From CAMCQY01 sp044370415 (lineage in GTDB: Bacteria; Planctomycetota; Planctomycetia; Pirellulales; UBA1268), in the NCBI GenBank assembly GCA_044370415.1, contig JBILVO010000001.1, positions 23,438 through 87,437 on the forward strand: a stretch of DNA of 64,000 nucleotides, written 5' to 3'. The translations under genes were made by a program, and so were the position numbers. Below the pieces are notes generated by a model, which made no database searches, was not told the origin of the DNA, and was given only the letters and a program-made list of their open reading frames with translations. This document shows, in pieces, positions 35,865 through 43,928 of the stretch. Each line of letters starts with the position of its first letter. Positions within the stretch are counted from its first letter, which is position 1.

Positions 35865-36572
35865 GTGGACACAGGGACTTCTCGCATGGCCGCAGGACTC
35901 TCCGATCCCGTCCACGATGCGGCCGGCGAGGCTCCCGAGGACCGCTACCGCGCGGTCGCCGGGGCGGCGATCGCGGCCGCCGCTGCGGCCCTGCTCTCCC
36001 CGCTGGCCTTCATCGACTTCGCCCTGGCGGCGGTGCCGCTGCTCGGCGTCGTGCTCGGGCTGGTGGCGCTACGGACGATCGCCAGCCGGCCCGACGAGCT
36101 CATCGGCCGCGGTCTCGCGATCGCGGCGATCGCGGTGTCGGCGGTGTCGCTCGTGGCGGGGCTCGGCACCGTCTCGCTCCGCTACGCCCGCGAGCTTCCC
36201 GAGGGCTACGAGCGGATCGATTACGGGCTCCTGCAGCCGCTGGCCGGGGACCCGGCCGACGCCATCCCCGATACGGCCCGGGAACTCGACGGTCGCAGCG
36301 TGCTGCTCAAGGGCTACATGTATCCCGGCAAGCAGCAGCACGGGATCACGCAGTTCCTGCTCGTGCGGGACCAGGGCGACTGCTGCTTCGGCGGCAATCC
36401 CAAGATCACCGATCGCGTGCTCGTGCAGCTCGACGATCCCGCCCACCCCAAGGGCATCGACTTCTCGCCGCGGCTCACGAAGATCGCCGGGAAATTCGTC
36501 GTCCGTCCCACGATCTCCCCGGGGCTCGACGGCGGCGTGCTCTATCACCTCGAGGCCGCTTTTGTCCGCTAG
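35865..36572 (+). CDS. DUF3299-domain membrane protein A
   Basis: A 235-residue protein with two or three TM helices in the first 110 residues, then a DUF3299-like domain: LKGYMYPGKQQHGITQFLLVRDQGDCCFGG carries the G(Y/F)M(Y/L)P motif and vicinal Cys pair (CCFG), split here only for description. The GTG at 35865 has GGAG six bases upstream, built from the previous stop codon (TAGGAG). The gene ends overlapping the start of the second DUF3299 gene by 11 bases. From memory, DUF3299 genes in proteobacteria often accompany MacB-type ABC genes; the biochemical role is not established. Confidence 0.83.
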   Translation: MDTGTSRMAAGLSDPVHDAAGEAPEDRYRAVAGAAIAAAAAALLSPLAFIDFALAAVPLLGVVLGLVALRTIASRPDELIGRGLAIAAIAVSAVSLVAGLGTVSLRYARELPEGYERIDYGLLQPLAGDPADAIPDTARELDGRSVLLKGYMYPGKQQHGITQFLLVRDQGDCCFGGNPKITDRVLVQLDDPAHPKGIDFSPRLTKIAGKFVVRPTISPGLDGGVLYHLEAAFVR

Positions 36573-37215
36573 CGCTCGAGCCATTGCTTCCCGAGGTCCC
36601 ACCGCCCGTGCATGCCGCGGCCGAACGCTCCTCCTGATCGCCGGCGGCTGCATCGTCGGCTGTGGTGCGCCGGCCGTTCCAGTGAAGACGCAGCCAGTGA
36701 AGACGCAGCCAGCGAAGACGCAGCCAGCCAACACGCAGCCAGCCGAGCCACGGCCCGCTACGCGTGCCCCGTCGGAGTCCTCCGCGCCGGCCGTGGCCGC
36801 GCCGAAGCCGGCCGCCACCACCGCCCCGGCGGCCCGCGCGACCAGCGTGCGCGACATCTCCTTTGACGACGTCAAGCTCGAGATGCAAAAGGGAGACCCG
36901 TTCACACGGGACCTGCTGCCCGCGCGGGTGACGTCGCTGGAGAACACCCGCGTGCGGATCCGCGGCTACATCCTGCCGAGCTTCCAGCAGACGGGCCTCA
37001 CGCAGTTCGTATTGGTGCGCGACAACATGGAGTGCTGCTTCGGCCCCGGCGCCGCCCTGCACGACTGCGTCGTGGTGCGGATGGTGCCGGGCAGGACGGC
37101 CGACTTCTCGATCCGCCCCGTGGCCGTGGCCGGCACGTTCCGCGTCGAGGAACTGCGGGGGCCAGACGGCCGCCATCTCGCGATCTATGCACTGGACGGC
37201 GAAAACGTGCAGTGA
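36562..37215 (+). CDS. DUF3299-domain lipoprotein B
   Basis: A 217-residue predicted lipoprotein: hydrophobic helix RTLLLIAGGCIVGC with lipobox Cys, a repeated VKTQP linker, an Ala/Pro-rich stretch, then the domain with IRGYILPSFQQTGLTQFVLV and NMECCFGPGA, parallel to the previous protein. No ATG or GTG is available before the signal; TTG at 36562, with GAGG five bases upstream and overlapping the previous gene by 11 bases, is the best start. Together the two would place one DUF3299 domain on the inner membrane and one on a lipid anchor. Confidence 0.8.
   Translation: MSASARAIASRGPTARACRGRTLLLIAGGCIVGCGAPAVPVKTQPVKTQPAKTQPANTQPAEPRPATRAPSESSAPAVAAPKPAATTAPAARATSVRDISFDDVKLEMQKGDPFTRDLLPARVTSLENTRVRIRGYILPSFQQTGLTQFVLVRDNMECCFGPGAALHDCVVVRMVPGRTADFSIRPVAVAGTFRVEELRGPDGRHLAIYALDGENVQ
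36682..36741 (+). repeat. Four 15-bp tandem repeats in the lipoprotein linker
   Basis: Units related to GTGAAGACGCAGCCA follow one another at 36682, 36697, 36712 and 36727. They encode VKTQP, VKTQP, AKTQP and ANTQP just after the lipid-attachment Cys. Being codon-phased, the array can change copy number without breaking the frame, altering spacer length. Confidence 0.85.
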
Positions 37216-37313
37216 CCCCGGGGCGTTGGTAGTATCGGCCCGGCAGCCCAAAAACCGCGGCCGCCCCCTCCTGTGGGGTGGTGCCCCGGAGCGGCCAGCC
37301 GAGGCAGGCGACC

Positions 37314-38120
37314 ATGAGCCACGACTTCAGCCACGACTTCTTCTGGATTTACGACATCCCGCCGAATGAGCTGGCGCTCCTCATCATCGCGCTGTTCGTC
37401 GGCGTCTACTGGGCCGGCGCGATCCTCGTGCGGCCGATCCTGCGGCAGTTCGTCAAGAACACGCCGGGGGCCAACGATATCGTCGGCTACATCCTCTCCT
37501 GCTTCTGCGTGTTCTACGGCTTGCTGCTTGGCCTGATCGCGGTCACGGCATACCAGGGCGTCGCGGAGGCCGGCGCGAACGTCACCCGTGAGGCCGCGGC
37601 TCTCTCGGCGCTCTACGAGGACGTCTCCCGCTACCCGGAGCCCCACGGGCAGAACCTGCGCTGGATGCTCCGCGACTACACGCGCTACGTGATCAAGTAC
37701 GCCTGGCCGCTCCAGCAGCAGGGCATCGTGCCCGAGGAGGGCACCATCCGTGCCGAAGCGGTCCACGACCGGCTGCTCGACTTCCAGCCCGGGACGCCGG
37801 CCCAGGAGATCCTCCACGCCGAGGCGCTGCGACAGCTCAACCACTTCCTCGAATGCCGACGGATGCGGCTGTATTCCGTGAAGTCAGCCCTGCCCGCGTC
37901 GATGTGGTACGTGATGCTCCTGGGGGCCGTCTTCAACATCATGCTCTGCTGGATGTTCAACATGAAGCTCATCTCGCACATCGTGCTCGGCGGGATCTTG
38001 GCCGCCTATCTGGGCACGATGATGTACCTGATCATCGACATGAACCAGCCGTTCCGGGGAGACGTGAGCATCTCGGCCGAGCCCTTCGAGGTCCTCTACC
38101 GGCGGATGAACGATGACTAG
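37314..38120 (+). CDS. Bestrophin-like (DUF4239) membrane protein
   Basis: A 268-residue protein with TM segments at about 19-38, 55-80, 192-215 and 218-242, and a helical middle part between them (AEAGANVTREAAALSALYEDV). This pattern of two TM pairs around a soluble helical core matches the DUF4239 family, remotely related to bestrophin channels. Ion conduction is not shown. ATG at 37314 is chosen over an in-frame start at 37278. The gene overlaps the next by eight bases. Confidence 0.75.
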   Translation: MSHDFSHDFFWIYDIPPNELALLIIALFVGVYWAGAILVRPILRQFVKNTPGANDIVGYILSCFCVFYGLLLGLIAVTAYQGVAEAGANVTREAAALSALYEDVSRYPEPHGQNLRWMLRDYTRYVIKYAWPLQQQGIVPEEGTIRAEAVHDRLLDFQPGTPAQEILHAEALRQLNHFLECRRMRLYSVKSALPASMWYVMLLGAVFNIMLCWMFNMKLISHIVLGGILAAYLGTMMYLIIDMNQPFRGDVSISAEPFEVLYRRMNDD

Positions 38121-39450
38121 GAAACATACGCCAGCCGCTCCGATGATCCGTTCAGGGCCGGCAGTCACGCGGCGGCAGGCGCTCTCGCGGTCCGCGGCCG
38201 CCACGCTGGCCGCCGCCCGCGTGCTCGCCCCGGGGCTCTTCGCGGGCTGCTCGACGGGCGTCCCCCATCGCACCGCAGCCGTGCCCGTGGGCCTGCTGCA
38301 CTCCCAGACCGGCACCATGGCGATCAGCGAGACGTCGCTGCGCGACATCGAACTGCACGCCTTCGAACGCATCAACGCGGCAGGTGGGCTCCTGGGGCGG
38401 CAGCTTGTCGCCCGTGCGCCCGACACCCGCTCCCGTCCCGAGATCTTCGTCCGGCGCGCCAGAGAGTTGCTCGACGAGGGCGTGGTCGCCGCATTCGGCT
38501 GCTGGACGAGCACCAGCCGCAAGGCGGTGCTGCCGCTCTTCGAGGAGCACCGCAAGCTCCTCTTCTACCCGGTGCAGTACGAGGGGAACGAGTCGTCCCC
38601 CTACGTCGTCTACGGCGGCAGCCTCCCCAACCAGCAGGTGCTGCCGGCGATCGACTGGCTGATGAGCCCGGAGGGCGGCTCGAAGAAGAAGATCTTCCTG
38701 CTCGGCTCCGACTACGTCTTTCCCCGGACCGCCAATTACATCGTCCGGCGGCACCTCGACGCGATGGAAATGCGGCCGAGCGGCGAGGTCTACGTGCCCA
38801 TGGGGCAGCGGGATTTCTCGACGGTGGTCCAGCAGATCCTGTTCTCCAAGGCCGATTGCGTGCTGAGCACCGTCAACGGCGACAGCAACCTGGGCCTCTT
38901 CGCTGCGCTGGCCGAGGCCCGGATCGATCCCGACAAGCTGCCCGTCGTGGCGACCAGCATCGGCGAAGACGAACTCCGCAGCCTGCTGCCGGAGCAGGCG
39001 CAGGGCCACTACGCCGCGTCGTGCTATTTCCAGAGCCTCGACACCGACGCCAACCGGCAATGGGTCGACGGCTTTCGCAGCGAGTTCGGCCACGACCGCG
39101 TCACGGACGACCCGATGGAGCCCGACTGGTGCCTCGTGCACCTGTGGAAGGCGGCGGTCGAGAAGGCGGGGTCGTTCGAGACGGATGCCGTGCGGCAGGC
39201 GTTCCGCGACGGCCTGGAGTTCGCCGGCCCCGGCGGCCCCATCCGGCTCGACCCGAAGACCCAGCACTGCACGAAGTATTTCCGGGTGGGCAGGATCCGC
39301 CCCGACCGGCAGTTCGACATCGTGCACGCCTCGGCGGCGCCGATCGACCCCGACCCCTACCCGCAGGTCGCCTTCCCGGGATGGAAGTGCGACTGGACGG
39401 ACGGCGGCGTCACCCGCGGCCAGGAGGTGTCGATCGATGGCGACCTTTGA
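38113..39450 (+). CDS. UrtA/AmiC-like periplasmic binding lipoprotein
   Basis: A 445-residue type I periplasmic binding protein of the urea/short-amide class. A twin-Arg-containing start (VTRRQALSRSAAATLAA) leads to the lipobox LFAGC. The binding fold begins VGLLHSQTGTMAISETSLRDIELHAFERINAAGG, the hallmark of UrtA-type proteins, and continues AFGCWTSTSRKAVLPLFEEH and LLFYPVQYEGNESSPYVVYGG. No urtB-E permease genes are present, so it may be an orphan sensor or amide-binding protein. It overlaps both neighbours (eight bases upstream, 14 downstream), indicating coupled expression. Confidence 0.9.
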   Translation: MTRKHTPAAPMIRSGPAVTRRQALSRSAAATLAAARVLAPGLFAGCSTGVPHRTAAVPVGLLHSQTGTMAISETSLRDIELHAFERINAAGGLLGRQLVARAPDTRSRPEIFVRRARELLDEGVVAAFGCWTSTSRKAVLPLFEEHRKLLFYPVQYEGNESSPYVVYGGSLPNQQVLPAIDWLMSPEGGSKKKIFLLGSDYVFPRTANYIVRRHLDAMEMRPSGEVYVPMGQRDFSTVVQQILFSKADCVLSTVNGDSNLGLFAALAEARIDPDKLPVVATSIGEDELRSLLPEQAQGHYAASCYFQSLDTDANRQWVDGFRSEFGHDRVTDDPMEPDWCLVHLWKAAVEKAGSFETDAVRQAFRDGLEFAGPGGPIRLDPKTQHCTKYFRVGRIRPDRQFDIVHASAAPIDPDPYPQVAFPGWKCDWTDGGVTRGQEVSIDGDL

Positions 39451-40105
39451 GGTGGAGCACCGCGAAGGCATGCGCTGGGTGAAGGTGCACCTGGACGGCG
39501 ACGATGTGCGGACCGAGCGGGGGGCGCTCAACCACATGCAGGGTGCGATCACGATGGACGTCCCGTGGCCCACGCTGCAGGCGATCTGGGTGTCGCTCTT
39601 CTCCGATGAATCGCTCCTGCGCCCGAGGTACCGCGGCACCGGTACCGTCCACCTCGATGCGAAGCTGGGCGGATTTCATCTGATCAAGATCCAGACGGAT
39701 GAGCGCTGGATCCTCGACACGAAGTGCTTCTGGGCGAGCGACGCGAACGTCAGGCTGGCGATTCACCGCGAGCGGCTGGTCACCTCCCTGCTCGCCGGCC
39801 AGGGGGTCTTCTGGTACAAGACGACACTGAAGGGAAAGGGCCGGGCGGTGCTGTGTGTCGACGGACCGGTGCAGGAAGTGGAGCTGGACGACGAACGATT
39901 CGTCGTCGACGGCCCCTTCGTCGTCGCCCGGACGCAGGGTATTTCCCTCTCGATGCGGCGGCCGGCAAAGTCGTTTCTGAGCTCCGCGCTGTCGGGCCAG
40001 ACGCGGGCCTATGTCTACGAGGGCACGGGCAGGCTCTTGCTGTGCAACATCCCCTATTGGCGGGCCAGAATGCAGGCACAGCGTGCCGGCATGCTCGATG
40101 AATGA
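39437..40105 (+). CDS. AIM24-family (DUF124) protein
   Basis: A 222-residue all-beta protein of the AIM24/TRAP-like fold (ALNHMQGAITMD, GTGTVHLDAKLGGFHLIKI, GVFWYKTTLKGKGRAVLCVDG), without a signal peptide. Bacterial members have no agreed function; the yeast namesake supports mitochondrial inner-membrane organisation. ATG at 39437 has AGGAGGT nine bases upstream and overlaps the previous gene by 14 bases. The C-terminus (IPYWRARMQAQRAGMLDE) is charged. Confidence 0.82.
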   Translation: MATFEVEHREGMRWVKVHLDGDDVRTERGALNHMQGAITMDVPWPTLQAIWVSLFSDESLLRPRYRGTGTVHLDAKLGGFHLIKIQTDERWILDTKCFWASDANVRLAIHRERLVTSLLAGQGVFWYKTTLKGKGRAVLCVDGPVQEVELDDERFVVDGPFVVARTQGISLSMRRPAKSFLSSALSGQTRAYVYEGTGRLLLCNIPYWRARMQAQRAGMLDE

Positions 40106-40120
40106 ACCGCTGGTGACGGC

Positions 40121-41302
40121 ATGATCGGCGGCCCCGGCACGCGACGACTCGCCAGCTGCATGCGCTTCGCTGTCGCGGCGGCCGCCTGCCTCACCGCGAC
40201 GATCGCGCATGCCTGCCCGTTCTGCGGCGTTGTGGGCCAGTCGCTCGCGCAGCGGCGCGACGCGGCGACCGTGGTGGCCGTGGGAGAGGCGACCGACGCC
40301 GCCGTGACCGATGCCGCGGGCCTGCCGGCCCAGACGTTCCGGATCGATCAGGTGCTCCGCGGGCGGGCCGCAGCGGCGCAGCCGGGCGCCGCGGTGCAGG
40401 CCCGCGTACCCGCGCCGCTGACCGGAACGGCCATGCTCTTCGCTGCGGCCGACGACCCGCCCTCGGCCCCACTGCGTTGGTCAGCGATCGCCGCCGACGA
40501 AACGCTCCTGGGATACGCGGTCGCGGCCCCAGGCGTCACGCTGCCGGCCGCGGAGCGGCTGCGCTGGTTCGCCGCCCGGCTCGAGCACCCCGAGCCGGCG
40601 ATCGCCGCCGACGCGTTCACGGAATTCGGGCTCGCCCCGTTCGCCGACGTGCGGGCCGCCGCAGACGCGTTCGACGTGCCTGCCCTGCGGGCGTGGCTGG
40701 CCGATCCCGGCATCGACCAGCGGCGGCGAGGTCTCTACGGACTCCTGCTCGGCGTGGCGGCCCGCGCCACAGGCGACCCGGCCGTCGTCCGCGACTGCAC
40801 CGCCGCGTTGCTCCACGCCCTCGACGCGCCCGGCGACGACTTCAGGGCTGGGTTCGACGGGATCCTCGCTGGCCTCCTCGTCGCCGAGGGGGAGGCCGGC
40901 CTCGACTCGCTCCGCGATCGCGGCCTCTTCGGCCCGACGGCGCGGCCGCTCGACCAGCGGCACCTGCTGGCTGCCCTGCGGTTCGCCGGCGAGAGCCTCG
41001 CCGACACAATCCCGCGGCCGCGGATCGTCACCGCGACGCGGCTGTTGCTCGCGCGCCCGGCCGTGGCGGCCGACGCGGCGATCGACCTGGCCCGCTACCG
41101 CGATTGGGACGCGGTCGACGACGTCGCCGGTCTGTGGGATGCCCTCGGCCGCGATGATCCGCTCATCCGCCGGGCGGTGGCCGGCTATCTCGCCGCCTGC
41201 CCGCTGCCGGCAGCGAAACGGCGGCTCGCCGAGATCACGGATCGCGACCCCGAGGCCCTCCGCCGGGCGCTCGATGCGGCAGCCCTGCCGGCCGCACGGT
41301 AG
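40121..41302 (+). CDS. Secreted CPFC-motif protein B, paralogue of 34260-35855
   Basis: A 393-residue secreted protein. A signal peptide (VAAAACLTATIAHA) is followed by CPFCGVVGQSLAQRRDAATVV, matching CPFCSAVSLTFAQEIAQSQTAVI in protein A. Further shared segments include EFGLAPFADVRAAAD (A: EFAVAPYSDVRGLAD), RRRGLYGLLLGVA (A: RRRLYATMLGAC), LLAALRFAGESLADTIPR and YLAACPLPAAKRRLAEITDRDPEALRRA (compared in pieces). It lacks the linker and C-terminal TM helix of A, so it should be fully soluble outside the cytoplasm. ATG 40121 is used; ATG 40160 is possible. The 115-bp repeat starts at the next base after the stop. Confidence 0.8.
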   Translation: MIGGPGTRRLASCMRFAVAAAACLTATIAHACPFCGVVGQSLAQRRDAATVVAVGEATDAAVTDAAGLPAQTFRIDQVLRGRAAAAQPGAAVQARVPAPLTGTAMLFAAADDPPSAPLRWSAIAADETLLGYAVAAPGVTLPAAERLRWFAARLEHPEPAIAADAFTEFGLAPFADVRAAADAFDVPALRAWLADPGIDQRRRGLYGLLLGVAARATGDPAVVRDCTAALLHALDAPGDDFRAGFDGILAGLLVAEGEAGLDSLRDRGLFGPTARPLDQRHLLAALRFAGESLADTIPRPRIVTATRLLLARPAVAADAAIDLARYRDWDAVDDVAGLWDALGRDDPLIRRAVAGYLAACPLPAAKRRLAEITDRDPEALRRALDAAALPAAR

Positions 41303-41303
41303 C

Positions 41304-41418
41304 TGGCTGTGGAAAAAGCCCTCCCTGGCCTTTTTCCATGAGGACGAGCGGCAAAAAAGCCGCGGTTTTTCGGCGCTCGCTGCCGCCGCCTCCAGCGGCG
41401 GATGACGTTATCCACGGC
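41304..41418. repeat. 115-bp dispersed element, copy 2
   Basis: Same length and structure as 20595-20709, beginning TGGCTGTGGAAAAAGCCC and ending TTATCCACGGC, with the differences concentrated around the loop after CTTTTTCC and one extra A balancing one missing base. It begins right after the stop codon of the CPFC B gene and faces the 3' end of the convergent TolC-like gene. The remaining 90 bases to that gene show nothing notable. Confidence 0.85.
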
Positions 41419-41508
41419 TCCCTGGCTGTCAGTGGTCGTCGCATCCTGCTCCGGCAGACGTGTTCCACAGTCTGCGAGCGTGCAGCCGCGCTGGCCGTCG
41501 ACGAGCCG

Positions 41509-43704
41509 TCAGCCGCCCGCAGCGGCGGCCGGCCGGGGCGTGGGGAGGAGCTCGGGCAGGCCGGGCCGTGCGTCCGACCGGGGCGTCGTGCCCGGCGCGG
41601 GCGGCGCCTTCTGCTGGTCGTCCTCCTCCTTCGTGGCGGGATCCCGGGCCGGCAGCTGCCGCGCCTGGGAGTCGGCGCCGATCGAGCCGAAGTTCTGCGT
41701 GATCGCGCCGCGGCTGAACACACCGGGCCGTGAGTGGCCGTAGTCGAGGTAGAGGCTCGCGTCGCGCTGCCGGGCCCGCCGGTGGGCGTCGAAGTAGGCC
41801 TTGCCCGGCCACGGCCCTTCCGCGAGGAAGACGCCGTTGTATTCGAGCAGGGAACCCTTGCGGTAATGCAGCTGCGAGATCGAGCGGTTGTAGTCGACCA
41901 ACGCCCGGGCATAGGAGCTCTCCGCCTCGGCCCGCCGGCGCTGGGCGTCGAGCAGCTGGTCCAAGGTAACGGTGCCGGCGTCGTAGGCGGCCTGGACCGC
42001 CTCCACCTGCCGCTCGGCGGCCACGCGGCGGTTGAAGTTGGTCTGGGCGAGGGCGAAGTTCGTGTCGACGTTCCGCACCGCCTCGACGAGCGCGTGGGAG
42101 GCCTCGAGCTCCTCGTCCTGCAGCCGGGCCCGCTCCCGAGCCAGCTGCAGCTGCTGGTTGCGGACCGTCGCCAGCTCGCGGCGGAAGCCGAGCGGCATGT
42201 TGAACTGCGCCCCGGCCTGCCACTCCTGGAACTGCCCCTGCCACAGCGAGGCGTAGGCATTCGTGTTCAAGAGCGGGTCCGTGCCGTTGGCTTCATACGA
42301 CCGGTTGCTCGGGCCGGTGAGATACTGGCCCATGCCGAGGAACCGCCAGCGGCCGACCAGGTCGAGCCGCGGCAGGACGAGGTTCTTGGCGGCCGTGAGC
42401 TCGAGCTCCTTCTGCTTGATCACCCACTTCTGCTTGCGGAGCTCGGCGGACCGGGAGAGGGCCTCGACGAGGGCCTGCTGCCAGTCGAACGCGATCCGGG
42501 CCGTGGTCGGCTCGTCGGACGGCCGGATCAGCCGGCCGTCGCTGGCGCTGATGCCCATCATGTACCGCAGCCGGTTCTCGCAGCGGTAGACGTCGGTGAG
42601 GGCCTGCTCCACTTCGCTGCGGAAGAAGAAGTACTGCTCGCGGGCCTGAGCCTCTTTGTCGGCCTCGCCGCCGCGGGACTGCTCGACGTAGAGGGCGTGC
42701 ACCTTCCGCCAGGCCTCGAGCGCGCTGTCGCGGCCGGCCTTGCGGGCCTCCAGGTTGCGGTAGGCGAAGTAGCACTCCCAGTAGGACTGCTCGGTGTCGC
42801 TGACCAGGTTGCGGACACCCGCCTCGAAGTCGGCCAGCGAGATGTCGGCGTTGATCCGCGCCAGGAGCACGCCGCGGAACAGCGGCCGGCCGTAGAGGTT
42901 GTCGAACGGGTCGGGACCGGCGATCCGGTTGTAGGTCACGCCCGCCCCTTGGAGGAGCGGCTGGTTGAACGTGAAGTCGTAGTTCGTCGTGAAGGTCGAC
43001 GGCACCAGGATTATTCGTTTGGTCGGATCGGTCGGATCCGGAATGCCCTGCCGGATCGGCGAGTTGTTGTTGTCGTAGAGCGTGGTGTTGGCGAAGCCGA
43101 ACGTGGCACCGGTGGCGGTCCGCTTCTGGAGGCTCGTCGTCAGGTTGCCCGTGTCGCCGAGAAACTGCTGTTGGAAGATGAGCGTGCCGACGCCGCCGAC
43201 GTTCTGCGGCCGATTCTGCCGCTCCCACGTCAGCGAGCTGGAGAGCTGGGCGTCGAAGAGGGCCAGGGCGCTTTCCACGCCGCGGAACGGGTCGGTCTCG
43301 GCGATCGCCGGGTCGTAGATGCTCGGCGTGGCCTGGGGGCTGGTGAGCAGCGACACGGCGGGCTCGCCGGTCTGCGGACGCGGGCCGCCGAAGCTCTGGA
43401 ACCGGCCGCCGAGATTGCGGAGCACCTTGCCGTTCTCCAGGGCGATCCGGATCGCCTCCTCGAGCGACAGCTCCCAGACCTGGTCGAATCGCGCGTTGGA
43501 GAGCGTCAGCGGCTCCGTCGTGCCGGCAGCCTCGTCGAGCGGCTGCTCGCAGCTGTCGGGGTATTCGATCTTCTGGATCGCCCCGACGTAGTGCGACAGG
43601 TCGCCGTCCTCGAAGAAGTAGAACGGCTGCCGCGGCGCGCATCCGCTGGCGAGCAGTGAGATGCTCGTCAGGGCTACCCAGAGCTGTCGGGCGATTCGCG
43701 GCAC
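41509..43704 (-). CDS. TolC-family outer-membrane efflux lipoprotein
   Basis: A 731-residue outer-membrane channel-type protein. The start carries a lipobox (LLASGC) after a hydrophobic helix. Two long coiled-helix sections with typical TolC wording (LSLEEAIRIALENGKVLRNLGG, and AYDAGTVTLDQLLDAQRRRAEAESSYARALVDYN in pieces) flank beta-strand regions. It is larger than normal TolC (about 470), with a C-terminal Pro-rich tail of about 100 residues. The GTG at 43704 is a weak start but no better one is in frame before the signal; the long open frame upstream is the shadow of apbE. No periplasmic adaptor or pump gene is adjacent. Confidence 0.86.
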   Translation of the reverse strand: MPRIARQLWVALTSISLLASGCAPRQPFYFFEDGDLSHYVGAIQKIEYPDSCEQPLDEAAGTTEPLTLSNARFDQVWELSLEEAIRIALENGKVLRNLGGRFQSFGGPRPQTGEPAVSLLTSPQATPSIYDPAIAETDPFRGVESALALFDAQLSSSLTWERQNRPQNVGGVGTLIFQQQFLGDTGNLTTSLQKRTATGATFGFANTTLYDNNNSPIRQGIPDPTDPTKRIILVPSTFTTNYDFTFNQPLLQGAGVTYNRIAGPDPFDNLYGRPLFRGVLLARINADISLADFEAGVRNLVSDTEQSYWECYFAYRNLEARKAGRDSALEAWRKVHALYVEQSRGGEADKEAQAREQYFFFRSEVEQALTDVYRCENRLRYMMGISASDGRLIRPSDEPTTARIAFDWQQALVEALSRSAELRKQKWVIKQKELELTAAKNLVLPRLDLVGRWRFLGMGQYLTGPSNRSYEANGTDPLLNTNAYASLWQGQFQEWQAGAQFNMPLGFRRELATVRNQQLQLARERARLQDEELEASHALVEAVRNVDTNFALAQTNFNRRVAAERQVEAVQAAYDAGTVTLDQLLDAQRRRAEAESSYARALVDYNRSISQLHYRKGSLLEYNGVFLAEGPWPGKAYFDAHRRARQRDASLYLDYGHSRPGVFSRGAITQNFGSIGADSQARQLPARDPATKEEDDQQKAPPAPGTTPRSDARPGLPELLPTPRPAAAAGG

Positions 43705-43928
43705 GGGGGCATCCGCCGGAAGGTGTGTTCGCTCGGCCAAAAACACCGTCGCTGCGCCCAAGGGGACCGGCCGCACGAACGTGCAGCCCATCCCGGCACG
43801 GTGCCCCCCGACTCCGTACCCGCAATGCATGCGCCGAGGCGCAGCGACGGCTCCGGAGATATCGACACACCGGGCCGCAAACTTGGAAGAACCGGCAGAC
43901 TCGCCCCATTCGGCACGGTCGAAGCGGC

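Noticed and set aside
36682..36741. CRISPR-like array
   Set aside because: Units are contiguous 15-mers without spacers and in frame inside a coding region; no cas gene is present.
38113..39450. Complete urea ABC transporter
   Set aside because: Only the binding protein is present; no urtB, urtC, urtD or urtE gene is found, and the upstream ABC pair is of the unrelated FtsX type.
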